Position numbers and translations under genes: made by a program
Source of the DNA: Spirodela intermedia
Lineage: Eukaryota; Streptophyta; Magnoliopsida; Alismatales; Araceae
Assembly: GCA_902729315.2 (NCBI GenBank)
Contig: LR746274.1
Span: forward strand, 8,078,537-8,142,536
DNA: 64,000 nucleotides
Reading direction: 5' to 3'
Notes under the pieces: generated by a model
The model's database searches: none
The model's input: the letters and a program-made list of their open reading frames with translations, nothing else
What the model was told of the DNA's origin: nothing
Shown here: in pieces, positions 37,201-51,224 of the stretch
Position numbering within the stretch: position 1 is the first letter of the stretch
Layout: every line of letters starts with the position of its first letter

Positions 37201-40200
37201 AGCTGAGAACACCTAATTATGACCTAAAATAGGCCGTGATTAGTTACAATCAAAATTAGTTTGGATTTCAAAAATCAGCTTACAACTACTGAAGAGTAGC
37301 TTAGGTGTAAGAAGTGTTCACGTAAACTAACCTTGTTCAAAATATGATAAATCAAAGATATGGTCACTCGTTCACATAAAATAGAATAGAAGAGAGGGTT
37401 AGCATAAAAGTAGTGACGTGACGGCGGTTCATAACGATTCCAATTGACCATACAATGTTTTCAAAGAGTGATTTCACGAAATAGACTCTGATAAGCACAT
37501 CCATCCAGGTTAAAGTGCTTTAGTCTGCTATTCCTTCATTTTCCCATTAAATATTTTATCATGGGTTTATGATCTCCTGTAATCACAAGGAGATATATGA
37601 TAATACAGTCGTAAAATGTTTACAAGATAACACCCCTTCACCCTAAAATGACAAGTGCTTCAAATCACTGTCACCATTTATAAAATGCCACATAAAAGAC
37701 GGAGAGTACAGAGAACTAAAATCTTCCAGGAAAATCATTGCAGAGGAAAGCACCGCCAGTGTCGGTTTCAGGATGCAGAAACAATCACCCATAGAAGGAA
37801 GAATCTACCAATTCGAATAGATATCACCATTCCAAGACCAAAATATTAAGTACGAGTACAATACATATGGAATTCCATGGGATAAAAACTAGCAACCTGT
37901 TGTCATGACAGAATATGCATGTATAGAAATCTGGAAATCCAAATTACGTATGCTTACCCAATATTGAGAAGCCCTGAAACGGTGCTGATACTTATATCAA
38001 AATCAACTTTTGGCTGGACAATAAAGTTACCTTCCCTAATGGGCTGATGCAATAAGAGAATTAAAAAAAAAAAAAGCTCCATTAACAAGCATATCACTCA
38101 ACGTACAAGAGACATCACAACTAGGACATCTAAGACGAAAATAGGGGATCACCTCACGAATCAAAAGTGCAAACCTTCCCTCACATATTCGAACTCTTAT
38201 GCAATCACTTTCTGTCAGTTTCCCATTTGAACGTGTTCCCGGCAGCTTCAAATATATGTCAGTAAAGTTTTGAACTGAGCTGCAAACTTTCCCAGAGTCA
38301 AGCACCTTAAGGATATCTTGGAGCACCACCTAATTCCTCAAAAGAAACAACAAAATGATAAAACTATCCATACAAAACATCAAGATCAAGAATCTATCTC
38401 ACCAGTTTACCTGCTTGTTACTTTTGAGAACAAATAAAGAACTTTCTGGAGAGAGAACAGGATCAAAGTCATTTCGTATTTTCAACTGTAACAGGTAGAG
38501 AAAAGGTTCAATTATGGAGATCAGAGAACCAAACTGATGTTGCACTAATCAGAGAAGCGGCGTGATGTCAGTTACACACTTGGAAATGTTTTCTATGCAG
38601 TAATAAACTTCGACATAAATGGCGGAAAAAAATCATGTACCAACATGTGCATGAACAAGATGTGGTTCAATATGCTGCTGGAATATTGGAAATACTGTTG
38701 TCATGATCTCGTTCTGAGAAATTAAGCACCCTGAATTTCTCTTGTCATTCTGTACTCTTGAAATAAGATGTGAATGGACACCACCCACCTACATAATTCC
38801 CAAATAACACTTCAATGTTGGACGTAACTTTTGAAGATAAAAGCAGAGTAAAAAGACTGTTTACTAAGAAAAAGGAAGGTTTTTGAGCCTTACAACAGCA
38901 ATCCACAGGTCAATTGATTCCCGTATATCTGGATGCAATGCGTACACTCCTTCAAAGATGACCTGGAAAGGATGGAAACTTGTTTTTGAGGAAATAAGCT
39001 CACATTGGTACATATAGGAGGCAAAAAGCAGCATCGAATTCGAATTCAGATTTTGTCTTGTGAAATAACCAAAGTCCTCCATATGCCCACTTTATGGCTT
39101 TCCTGCAAGGTCCTTGGACCACCAAAATTGAAACCGAATCCCATAGCTTGCCCTGAATGCAAATTGGTGATATTCGAAACCAGATGAACATGGGCTAGAA
39201 TTTCAAAAAATATTGATGAGTCAAATTCCCACATAATACTCTAATGAACTTTACAGAGCAGTAAAAAGGTACTCTATACAATGTCTATGCATGATGATCC
39301 AGCAGTACAAACATGCAAAATAAAAGAATTCCTGGGAACATAAAAAAAAATTAGTAAGTAATCCGAAAAAAAACTCTCCCCCCGAATATATAAGAAAAGA
39401 GATTAAGATGGATATCCAATATAATCTTCTTTATACAAGGCATTCTCTTAAAGGAATAATTAATAAATAAACCTATCGAAATCATGTGGACATCAAGAAA
39501 CGAGAACAATCATAACAAAAACAGGTTAGAATAACTTCATTACATCTTTGAAAATCATAGATAATAATCACTAAATAAATCCAAAAAATATATAAACAAG
39601 ACAGACAGAGGAAAACAATAACTTAATGGCTGCCACCAAGGTATGCGATTATTTAGTAGAAGTTAAAAGTTGTATTCATGCTGCTGGAAACATTAGTACA
39701 GGTTAGATAGAACTTTCACGAGAAAAAAACTACATAGTAGTTTCACTATAATTCATACCACTCCACAATCTTCAGAAACCTCAAGTTCCTTGAATCCAAC
39801 CCGGCTGCATTTCTCAAAATCGAAACAGGGAATCTTTGTTTTCCGGCAGTGCCTTATATCATCAATATTCTGCAAGAACATAAAACGCAAGAAGGCATTT
39901 GAAGTTAAGACACTACGTATGTATATATATACCATGGCAGTACATAATAGAAGCTGGCAACAAAGATGAAAGGGCATCCCACAAGAAACTCACAGAGGGG
40001 ATACAATATGAGAAAACTAGAATCGTTTATTCAGTTAAGTATACTATAAGAATTTGAATGACAACTGGAACAAGAGAGTTATTAGAAATAATTCGAGAAA
40101 CAATGACACCAATTTCAGAGTATCAGAAACCAAGGAGCTAACTCACGTAATGATTTTGTAAAGTGAGAGGAAGATACACAACAAGGGGTGCTGTGAACAA

Positions 40201-43200
40201 GGGAAGAAGGAAGTGGATCCCCACTGGGATATCTATAGATTTCTTAGATCACAAAAGGGATGCAGGAACAGGGGTTTCGGGTTCATAGGTACCTCTAAGC
40301 TTGATGAAGAGAGAAATGAGACAGCAGCGAGAACAACTAGTGCAGCAGCACTTGAAATGCCTCTACTTCTCATATCCCATTCAGGACTGAAGCTTGTACC
40401 ATGCTTATAAAAATATAAGTCCCTCAGAAGAGGAGGAATAGCTCTCAGGAGACAAGTCCCTCAGGAGGGAGAGTCGACTGGAGCATCATCTTAATTACCC
40501 TCCCTTTTTCCCAACTAGGGTGATTCATTCAAGAATCCACCAAGAGTTTCAAGGTAAAAAGGATATCACCACCATAATTTACCATAGTGGGGCTGGAGCA
40601 GTCATGAGAGAGCTCTAGAGTTGTCATGGTCAGGACTAATTAGTGAACAAGGCATGCTTTATTAGGTAAAAGGAACCCGATAGAGCATTCCAATTTCCCA
40701 GTTATCCCAATTAATAATCGCATGAAGCCTCTATAATTATCTCGGTTCTTTTTACTGACAACTCTTGACCCATGTTTATTAATTATAGTATGTCAGTTAG
40801 CAAATCACGATTTCTCATTTACTAATGAAAACCCACTTGAAAATTGAGTCTATTAACGAGCAATACAAGAAAAATTTAAGGTATTGAATTAACTATATGT
40901 AACAAGATGTTGTGTCACAATTATTATGTAAGAATTATATAGCAAGCAACGTAGGGCTATCATAAAATTAAAGATAAGAAGATACAATCGCATCCAGTCG
41001 TTCACATATCATAATTTTATACTGAAAACTATGCCCAAAACACTTTATTACGTTTATTCTAGGCTTATAAGGGAATGTGGCGTGTGCACTTGGAAGAGAT
41101 ACAAGAACCACAGCCAGACGCAAGGGATAGAAACCTGAATTTATATTTTGACAGAACACATTTCAAAGATTAAAGATTTTAAAATAATAGAAGCTTTTTT
41201 TAGAATCAGATAGAAAAGAAACTCACAGGTATATGTACCTTAAATAGCAAAGGTAAGTCGAGAGAGCTGAAGTCATCATATTTGAAGCCCTTTACTTGCT
41301 CAGATTTGTAATAGTTTTCCAATGAAATAACTTCACAACCAACAATATTTGCCATTTTGTGTGCAAGACTAGTTTTCCCAGATCCGCTCGGACCTCCTGA
41401 AGAATTGTGTAAAAAAATTTAAATTGCGTCCTTATCCAGAAAATTTGTGTCCAATAAAATATAGAAAATATTAATGTGGAGAGCAAAAAATTTTTGCACC
41501 AACTGCAAAAATAGTTGCTCCAGAGTCGACAAAATGAAAGAGAGCTGCTGAAAAAACATATTTAGAAGAATAACAAGAAAATTGAAATGGAGACACATTG
41601 TACAGGAAATAGCCCTTTGAACAATCTTGAATCGCCATGAAACATATCTATTAGATATATGAAAATATGGTTTAAATATCTGGTCTGACACTATTATGTG
41701 AGTTGAGAGATCCTCCTTCCTATCCAACAGGTTCTCTTGGTGTTTCCGGCTTTCTCCTACTATCCAACAATTCTCTTGTGCCGTAGGAGTTTTCCCAGTG
41801 TTCCATCTCTTTCCCACCTTTTGCTGGTGTTCTTCGTCAATAGTGAAATAATAATAATAATAAAAAGTGGGAGAAGCATTCTCCATGTGACCCATGGGGC
41901 CATGGAGATTAAAAATTGCTCACTCAAACATGAAAGCTGGTAAATGAATATAATTTTATTTGTTACAGTTAGCGTAGCAATGGATACTGAGAATTCAATG
42001 TGTTGAAGCGGAATTCCTTCGGTCTTTTGATTAGTCCGCAGCACCTTGGTGTAGATTACTATCACAACCATTTTTTATTTCCAATACAATGGAATACTTG
42101 GAATCCATTATCAAAAGAAAGTTTTCTCACTAAAAGCAATGCATCTCAACTGTCAAAACATTCATCAATTAATAAAAATAGGACTCTCAAAAAGAGCATC
42201 CAGCCATTGTCCTCTACCCACTGACAACTGATATTTCATAATCTACATCTACAACATCAAGACCTTTGTTTGTCATTGATATGAGAAGAGAACCCTTGTT
42301 TCACAGGGCTTATCACCTGAAGACCTAAATATGGTGCACGCGCCTAAGAAAACCTTACTACTCGGAGTTGAGAAAATGCCTTGCCTAATTGAATAGATTG
42401 AAATTTGAATCCGATATCTCAAGCGAATCAATTTACATTTCAATCAAAAACCTTTTATCTTGGCAATTTACTAGTTAGAAACGAAGTAATATGCCCTTTA
42501 CTTCGGCATTCTATACATCAAGCAAAAAATAATTTAGAGATTCCAAAATATAAAACGTGAAAATAGATTACCTATTCCAACAATAACAGGGAACCCTTGG
42601 CTCTCAAGCAATGCCTGAAATCCAGATGTAGTGGTGTAAACATGCAATATCAGTTCACTGAACAATTTAATTCGAAAGGGAAATTATCCCTGCTTAATTT
42701 GCATGGTATTAACCTGAACTCCTTGGACAGAGAGAAGCAAACCCCTATCCAGACCATACGAATCACGCATAGGAGCCAATTGCATGGTTCTTTGAGAAGA
42801 AGAATCTGCAAACATTTCCAGAAAACTTGTTTACTAAGAACTAACAAATTTTTAGAGGTACTTAAACGGATTAGATGAAAAATCAGGAATGATAAAGATC
42901 ATAATGTGATAGACAATTAGTATGAACCAAAGAAGCCTCAGATTCAAATACGCAAATTAATTGACCAGGAGGAGAAAGCACTAAAGAATTGCCTATATGA
43001 GAATGACCTGAAAGGATGAATTGCCACTTAGGCGCATTAGGCTCCATATCAGCCTTCGTTGGAGAGCGCGTCCATGGTTGTCCCTGATCCTCCATCTTTT
43101 GGGCAAGATTCGTAGCCAAAGAAATAGGTCTTGGTCGAGGTATGACTTTTTCTTGGCTGTCAGTTGGTATTGCATTTGACAAAGGTGGTGGTGTGTTTAC

Positions 43201-46200
43201 TCGTGGAACTCCTAAGTGATTCAAATGGCAGGGGGATAACATTTAAGCAATCCATTTGAAGAAAAATAAAAAACCGCATAAACAACAAACCTTTGCTTTC
43301 GAGAATCATTTCTAGGTACGACTTGGTAATCCATGGGCCAAAGACACCCAGACTAGCGGCTTCCTCTCCAACGACCTGAATTTGATGGATTAACAAATTC
43401 AAATTGAAGGCAAGGGAATGAATCAATGGGCTGCGAATTATCAAGAACGAACAAAAAAAAGGAAGGAGAACATTAAAGACGCATTCAAAGCATGACTTGG
43501 CTGTCCTGTCAAGTAAGACCGACCCACGTTTGAAATGAAAGACTTGGACGGGCCTTACCCCAAAAAAAGAAAACGAAACAAAAGTTCGTAATGTTTATAA
43601 AACCTACTCCAGCACCTACAATGGAACACTCCCCAAGATTATTAAAGTCCTCATACTTAGATGATTTCGCACATAACATCAACAGCTCCTTGTTAGGAAT
43701 GATAACGAGGTTCATGGAGTTAAAATCTAAAACAGACAATGGCCTCCCTTACAACTTTCTAATGACTAGCATCACACCGTACCGAAAGTTTTGAAAGAAT
43801 TATGGAGGAAAGTTAACTGGGCTCATAGATTTATTTTCATCCATATTAAACTTCAATCTAATTACCTTATCTTCCAAGGGCAAAAGACGAATTATGATCT
43901 TTATGGAGATGTGTACAGATAGTAAAGAAAAACATCTCTGAATTCTGATTTTACAATCAAGCTAGTCATTACATAGCTTGGAGGTAAAGCATCCTTGTAA
44001 ACTTCTTAAAGCCATTATTCCATAGCTTTCTGCTTCCTTGCCAACAACGCTTGAGCAGGCAAAAAGTTATAAATTCGTTTTAGACTACTAAATGCAAGAT
44101 CATATGATGAAAAGTGGCTATTTGGTCATCAGCTTTTAGAGCTTCCATCTTGGATTTCTAGAGCTTCTAAAATCATTTTTGTTAAAAGCCATGTTCCTTC
44201 CTGTTTCTTATGGGATTATGCCCTTTTGAAATTAGCGAACTAATGTTCCACAGGTGTTGAATGTAATCCAGATTGAAGAAAATTGCTCGAAATGAGAAAC
44301 AGGGATTTTTAAGCCATTGCTATGCAATTTCAAGTTTACCTCACGAAACATATCTTCCATTTTTGCACTTCTAATATTCTGCTTTGGAAATTTTCAGCGT
44401 TCTCACAAGGTTCCTCAACAGACAAGTTATTTCCAAGTAGTTCTCTACTTCGTAACGAAGATCACATTGCAGTTTCAAATAGCCTTCCTTAAATCTGGAT
44501 TCTAATTTGATATAACAACCTCGGAAAGAATCAACCAACTTCGGGAAATGAAGAAGAGAGATAAGCATTCAGCAAATTAACTACTGCCAGCCTATTAGTA
44601 TGGAAAAAAGAGTGGCATGATAGAGAGTGTTTATGAAAGACCCTTGTTTTCCTTACGGTATTGTCTGGCCTACTGATATAAAATACCTTCTTCACTAAAG
44701 AATTAAAATTCCACTGCTGCGGTCTTTTCGCCTACCTTCCCTTTAAAAAGTTATTTCACATAAAAAATGAGCTCCCCTAAAGGTAGAAAGCCGATTCCCC
44801 ATTTCCTTTTGGGTACCAGGGTATGATGCTATTTTAGGCTACTTAGATTTGATTTGGAAGTCCTTGTTTCATGATGATGGACTGTATAGATAGGCCCAGC
44901 CGGAACGTCTCTTTTTCAGTTCCATTCTACTAGTAATGAGATAAGGCAAACTGATGCCATTGGTGAGGAAAACAGCAGACCAAAAGAAATGAAAGATGTA
45001 CATTCTTTGACAAGAAAAATAATCTGACAACTCATGATAAACGAAAGAAGGAAAAGATTTATCACGGAATCAACCAAAGGTACAGCTGAGTACCAAAACA
45101 AAGAAATATTCAGATGACTTTCAAGAAAAAAACTGTGTTGAAAAACTACGAGATGGAACACAGTATACTTCAAATTTCGGTTATAACCCATATAAAATTA
45201 GATGAAAATTAGTTTTACCTTTCTGCTCGTACCCTTCAGCACTAGGAATGTGTCACTAAGAAGATCTACATTTTCTAGCGCCATTAAAAGTTTGCCGTTA
45301 TTAACTGTTGTAGCTGCTCTCTTGAAACTAACAACAACAGTGTAGCCCAAGGCAAGCAATCCACCCAGAGTTGTCCGTCCGACCTGTTACCAGAGATTTA
45401 TAGACAAAACAAAATGAGGGTTTTAACACGTTGAAAAACTTTTGGCTCTTTACTTTCTTCGGATAGAAATGAATATTCATTAAATAATTCATAAAAATTA
45501 TTCAATAAATAATTCTGCACTCACACAGAGGTATCAACAAGGAAAATTACTATGATCTAAGTTATATCAACTGCAAAAGCAACATACAAATCCTTATAAT
45601 GATGAACTTTGGGTGAAGAAGAAAATTTAGGACATTACACACTCACTATTCCAAGTATCTGACTAACTCATCATTAATGGTATGTGAATGGTTAAAAGAA
45701 AAAAATACCAATAATAAAAATAGAAATTCTTGAGAATTCATGTGAAATAAAAACAGCATAAAGTTCAGGGAAATATCACAGCCCTGCTTTATAAAATACT
45801 CTAACAAAAGAAACACAAACTGCAAGTCAAACAAACGAAATTTGTGGCAAAAATAGAAAACTGGAGACGACAATAACTTTGAGAACGCCTATTTGGAAGA
45901 TCTTCTTGGGCTCTAAAGAGACCCAACTGTAAGATGAGAAAAAATATTAGGATTCATACAAGTTAAGGTGATAAATAAAACACTAAGGCAAGATACATTT
46001 TACGACCAAAAGGCAGTGAATGAACATAGACGTTAACTTGTAGCACATCTTTGTTGCACTGAAATGAGAAACCGAGAGATCTTAGGATTGACTTAAATCA
46101 TTAGTCGTCCGAAAACACCTCAAATTCAGTAAATAGGAACCTGTGCATTTTCCAAATAGACTGACTTCAAGACATAACATTCGGAAGATTCAAAGTTGGC

Positions 46201-49200
46201 CCAGATATAAAACTTGTTAATATAAGAGGTGCTTACCCTTTATAACAAAAAACAGAGTCAATGGAAAAGACAACCTCATGGTCATTCACGTAATGAAGCA
46301 TTGAAGTATACAACAGACAGACCTGGAGGTTGGGCAACATCTGAATAGGTATGAAAAGCAGAAAGATGACCTGGGAGACCAAGTACTTCACATTCATTTA
46401 CAGAAAAACAATATTTGATATAGGGTAGATACTTTGGCTTTGACAGATTACAAATCCTTTCCCTTTGCCAAAACTAGAGAGAAGGAGAAGAAAGATGACC
46501 ACAAGGAAACTAGTGACTAGTAAAAGAAAGAATATTGGTTATCAAAATCTTTTTATCATTTTAAAGTGGGTAGTACCATCAAGCATTTAATCATTAACTA
46601 ATGAAAGGAAATTATACACGTGCTATCAAGGCTCTTAAAATGTATTATATGTCAGCCGTCCCTAATTATGATACCGATTATAGAAGTCAATAACACCACA
46701 TAATCCTTAAATAGAACAAGAGAATATGAAAAACTGTAATTTACAAGCTCTTAAAAACGTCCAGTACATCAGCCATGTCCCACACCAGGACGGTGAAGAC
46801 CATGGATACATCCCCCTAAAAACATGTTCATCCACTTTCTGACTAATAAATCAATGAATTTTCCCTCTTGATATTCCTATCCATCAAAATAGAGTAAAAA
46901 GGTCATAAAGTTTCAACCAACAAATCTTGAAATCCACTTTCCTTGCTCAATGCTAATGCTAACCAAATCTTGTTTTCTATTTGACTTGAGTATTGGCATT
47001 GTACACCTAGCGTATGAAAGACATCATTACTTTTCCAATAAGAAGCAACTCTCCATTCATATAAATGAGATATATATGGATATATACACCTGTCTGAAAG
47101 AGTTCAATGCGCACTTTTCTTCAACCGTCTACCCTACACAACTTAATGATTGGAAAAACAACAACAGAAAATTTTGAAGAATCCTCTTTAAAGGACTGAA
47201 GGATCACATTCTAGACTCTTTAAGAACATAGCCTGACTGTATCAGGTGAAATAATGTAAACGTATTGAGCCCTTCACTAGAACGAGGGTATTTGCATTTT
47301 TTCGTTATCGCCACTCGAATTTTTTTTGCCTCAGTTGAACCAGCCAAGCATCATGTGGGAGTAAGCACATGTTAACTCCAGCCAATTGCATGGCGCCAAA
47401 ACACTGCATAAATCATATTATACCTAAGCCGAAGATAGTCTCAAGGATTGAACATGATCGAGGGCTAAGCCACTATACAACATAATGTTTTGCATCTAAA
47501 CCTCACGTGTATGATACACATGCAACTGGTAAAGGTTTAGAGAATCAGTATGATATGTAACACTCTAAATCTATTTTCTCACTCATCATGCTTCTATACT
47601 TACACCATGTAACAAAAAATAAAAAGGACATAAGACAGAAAATCATGCATGAATGAACCAAATAATGTTCATCAATCATTTAAAGTCAAGACAAAATCTC
47701 TGGGATAGGACGTGTATATTGAAGGATCAGACTGTAAGAAGCCAAAGCCTCATTAAATTGCTGTGAACACTGACCTCAAATTCAGCTTTGGGTCTAATGA
47801 TAAAATTCTTGTCAACTATCCTTTGATCACCCAGCGATAAATAGTATCTGATGCCACACTGTCGCACCTTAATCCAATCATTTATCATTGCTTCTTCAAG
47901 GGCAAAAGGAGGCCTAAGGTACATCTCAATGAAACTGGAAGGTAAAGAAAAACAGGGAAAATACATCACTAGACAATAATGGCAATAGAAGGACCTAAGG
48001 CACACATGAAATAAAGCAGCATGTGTTTTTCTATTTTAAAACTTGGCATTTTATGTTATTTACCCATGACCACAATTCTCATTCTAAATACTCTTTGTAA
48101 ATTGCACTTACTTTAGCTCACTAGAAAAATTATTAAAGGCAAAACGTTTCGGCTGAAAAGGCGTTTTTCTAATTTGCTATGTGACCAGGGTAAAAGTGAG
48201 GGCCAGATTTTTGTAATAAGGATAAGAATCTGTTATTGTGCATAAATTGAGTTACTAACGTGACCTACAACATATTATTGTAGTGCATAGTTATATTACT
48301 AGGTATTTTTTGATAGAGTTACACATACATCCATCCCCTTCATTTGATATTTCATGAATAAAAGCTATTACGCACTTTGAAACAGAAAAGGAACTCACTT
48401 CTCTGTTCGAACATCACTTCCATAAGAAGAGAAAATAGCGTGCCCAATTGGAGACTGTTCAATAACAAAGAGTTAAACCATAAGACAAATCTCAGGGCTG
48501 CATAAGAATTGCATCTAGAAGGTACAAAGAAGAAGTAAATTCAAATCTATGAGAGTATAAAATCCGGTGGACGGCGGAAATGTTTGCATCAACATATATA
48601 GGAAATATATCATGATGAACAACAAACTAGAATGAACAAGACAGTAAAACGAGCAAACTACAGTTCAGGCCTTCAGAGTTGAGCTCTAGAAGGAAGTGAG
48701 AAAAGACATGAAAAATTGAGTAATAATTTATCTTAATTAATATAGATGGAAATACTGAAGCCCAGAATCCCAGATGTAGCTATGTAGATATGAAGATAAT
48801 GACTCAAACTATGACTATCAACATACAGGCCAGAACATGAGGAAGTTGTTTCCAAAACCTTTCACGATGGTATATTATATATTTACCAACTAAGGAACAA
48901 AAAGTTTCAAGCCAAATATCCGTATTCATGTTTCAAGTATTAAAAAACAGAAATAAAGGAAGCTAATCATATGTAGAGAAATGCATAGAGTGAAACGAAA
49001 GAATAAACGTATGCGAAAGCTTTAAGAAGAATGATTAGAAACAACTGCAGAGTTAAGCAGAAAGAGGTCAAACCTCACTTTTGCACTTTAATTTGTAGTA
49101 AGCCTCCCTGAACGATGAGACAAAGCTATTATTGATTCTGATCTGTGCAAAATAGACAAAATCCATTGATCAAAACTATCATTTATACAAGCCAGTCATG

Positions 49201-50468
49201 AGTAAAGAATGTAGAAAGTGGAAAACGAGAACACTGACCTGAGCATGATGAAGGTCAGGCTCAATGTGCTTCCTGAACAAAGGAAAGATACTGTCAATGA
49301 GAAAATCAAGCGAGCATGAGTCCCCAATGTCATGTTGTACTTTAGAAAGGAGACTGAAGTGCACACCGCCTACCTGAAATCACAAAATCATGTCCAGCTA
49401 AACATAAAAATTTAACTCAGCACGCAGTGCATCTATTTGCAGTTGAAGAAACTCACCACTGCCACCCTTATATCAAGCAACGATCGAAGTAATGAATGAA
49501 GGGCATATGCACCATCGACAATCACCTGAGAAAATAATGGAACTGGGGGATCTTATGATTAAACAGAGATAATATCGAGGGACTGGAACTGGATTTAAAA
49601 AGCATACCACTCTAGATGGTGGTATCTTCACTGGGTACGAGCCAACACGCCTCTTTTCTCGGAAATCAAAGACTGGGGTAAGTGTGTCCCTACCATTCAC
49701 CAAATCCTACTCTTCCGACAGCAGATGTAGATTGGAAAAAGTGAGTCATGGTAAACAAGAGCTACCCCACACGTCTCTTCCCAATAACCTCAGCATTGTA
49801 ATAAAAATCATTTAATGTTACTGAACCTGCAGGTTTTTGACTAAGGCGTCAAAATCTATAGAATCCAAGTCATTCCCATCGTCCACACCAATGCGATAGT
49901 TGTCCATGGAAATGATGACACAGCCAAGGACGGAGGCGACCTTCTCTGCCAAGCTTTCGTCCAAGACGAGTAGAAGTAAGACAGAGTTTAACGGACATTC
50001 CAACATAAATGAAACGAATGTTTCACGGATCACACACAACATTCAAGGCGGTTTACCTGGTTTTGCCGGACCCACTCGGTCCCCCGATGCCGACGGTGAC
50101 TACCAGGCCCTTCTTCTTCTCCCGAAGCTCCTGGATGGCTTTCACGAGAAGATAATATCCATGATCGAACGACTATCCGGAGTCCATTTCCACCGGACAT
50201 TCCAAACGATTGAATTTCATAGCACGAGGACAAAGAAAAAATCAGCAACGCTGCATCATGAAAAAGGAATCGCCGAAAAAATGAAAGAAGCTCACGAGCA
50301 GAAGCCTACCACGTGGAGAGGGAGCGATTGGAGGATGGAAGACGAAGACGAAGACGAAGAAGATGACGAAGATGCCGCCGCCGTTGTAGCGGGGGAGCGC
50401 GCCCCCGAAGAAGAGAAGTCGCCCTCCCGGAAGGTCGGGAGCCTCCGCTGCAGCGCCTCGTCCTCCAT
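34278..50468 (-). CDS. Tandem uridine-kinase-like/CYTH protein (triphosphate tunnel metalloenzyme relative), 26 exons, 958 aa
   Basis: Exons in transcript order: 50468-50310, 50172-50057, 49953-49827, 49706-49608, 49525-49457, 49373-49239, 49142-49074, 48454-48399, 47934-47775, 45383-45219, 43375-43291, 43211-43008, 42805-42714, 42614-42572, 41396-41239, 39869-39759, 38962-38894, 38788-38645, 38485-38411, 38329-38153, 38043-37958, 36563-36509, 36315-36190, 36004-35891, 34678-34562, 34343-34278. The total is 2877 nt, frame intact, stop TAA. Residues 1-53 are Ser-rich. Module 1: P-loop GPSGSGKT (84-91), [20 protein letters not shown], then a CYTH domain (about 259-413). Module 2: P-loop (528-535), [21 protein letters not shown], then a second CYTH (about 713-860). 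The tail is a charged helix and a single membrane segment (about 938-952, [15 protein letters not shown]) ending KRKQH, suggesting tail anchoring. Arabidopsis TTM1/TTM2 have one such module and act on inorganic (tri/pyro)phosphate; the doubled form resembles At2g01460 (from memory). Substrate here is unknown. Confidence 0.92.
36350..36480 (+). mobile_element. Possible diverged tRNA-derived SINE in an intron
   Basis: TAGTCTAGTGGTAGATATA resembles a Pol III A box, and about 65 bp later GGTTTCAAATCTAGCCC resembles a B box with one extra T. It sits between kinase-CYTH exons 36509-36563 and 36190-36315. No tRNA fold or poly-A/T tail is clear, so this is tentative. Confidence 0.35.
39870..41238. 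other. Kinase-CYTH intron of 1.4 kb with short internal duplication
   Basis: No coding similarity. AAGTCCCTCAG followed by an AGGAGG-type phrase appears twice around 40410-40470. Nothing else recognised. Confidence 0.5.
43376..47774. other. Two large kinase-CYTH introns around exon 45219-45383
   Basis: Introns 43376-45218 (1.8 kb) and 45384-47774 (2.4 kb) are AT-rich. I found no transposon protein, tandem repeat or RNA gene in either. Confidence 0.5.
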
Positions 50469-50520
50469 TCGGCCCTCCCGCGACCGGCCGATCGTCCAAC
50501 GACGGGCGAGCTTGCTTTCA

Positions 50521-50584
50521 TGAGAGAGAAAGAGAGAGAAAGTAGAGGGAAGGAAGAGAGAGAGAGAGAAAGAAAGAAGAGGGA

Positions 50585-50615
<31 letters not shown>

Positions 50616-50681
50616 AGAGGGAAGAGAGATAGAGAAAGAGAGAGAGAAAGAAGAGGGACGAGAGAGAGAGAGAGAGAGAAG
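50521..50681 (-). repeat. GA/CT-rich 5' leader with about 37-bp periodicity
   Basis: Immediately upstream of the kinase-CYTH ATG, the plus strand is almost pure purine. GAAGAGGGA recurs near 50577, 50613 and 50650, separated by GA runs, so it is a short tandem array. On the gene's strand this is a CT-rich leader, common in plant transcripts. Confidence 0.85.
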
Positions 50682-50786
50682 CACGGCAGGTACAAAGGAG
50701 CACCTGGTTACCGGTCACCAGTGGGCATAAATAAAATTAAATAAATGTAATGCGAGTAATGCGTGAAGCAAGGGGTTATCGGGGGA

Positions 50787-51153
50787 GGCCCGGGCCCGGG
50801 CCCGGGCCCGGGCCTTACTAAGCCCGCCACATCCGGCGTTCTCAAGGGAAAGCCCACAGAGATGGCTCAGCCCAGTACTGAAGCCAGAGAAAAAGCCCAT
50901 AAAAATGGCTTTTCTTTTGAGCCGACACGAATCATGGGCTCGGTCTAAAGGGGCCGTATTGAAGGCCCATTGATCGATTTTCATGTCCGATACTAACCGC
51001 AGGACCATATTTATTCTTAATTATCTTTTAAAATAAATAATTTTATTCCATTTAAGATAATGTATTTATTTTTATTATTTCCTTTGAAGATAGTTGAAGG
51101 CTTTTTGCGGAAAGTGGGTCCCGCAATAAACTTGGGCCGAAAAGGAAAGCCCA
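50787..51153. promoter_or_regulatory. Probable bidirectional promoter: GGGCCC array plus seven TGGGCY motifs
   Basis: A 28-bp palindromic (GGGCCC)n array occupies 50787-50814. TGGGCT/TGGGCC in either orientation occurs at 50851, 50869, 50894, 50935, 50964, 51133 and 51148. TGGGCY (site II) motifs are known TCP-factor targets in promoters of growth and organelle genes. The cluster lies between the minus-strand kinase-CYTH start and the plus-strand leader at 51225. Function is inference. Confidence 0.6.
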
Positions 51154-51224
51154 TTAATAGGTTATTGAATCAAAATCTTACGTCAACATCGGTGTCAGAA
51201 AATCAGAATCAGATTTCGAAATAC

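Noticed and set aside
50292-50695. Long Ser/Leu-rich minus-strand open frames over the GA tract
   Set aside because: They are low-complexity translations of the CT leader. Only the part from the ATG at 50468 matches the start of the kinase-CYTH gene.
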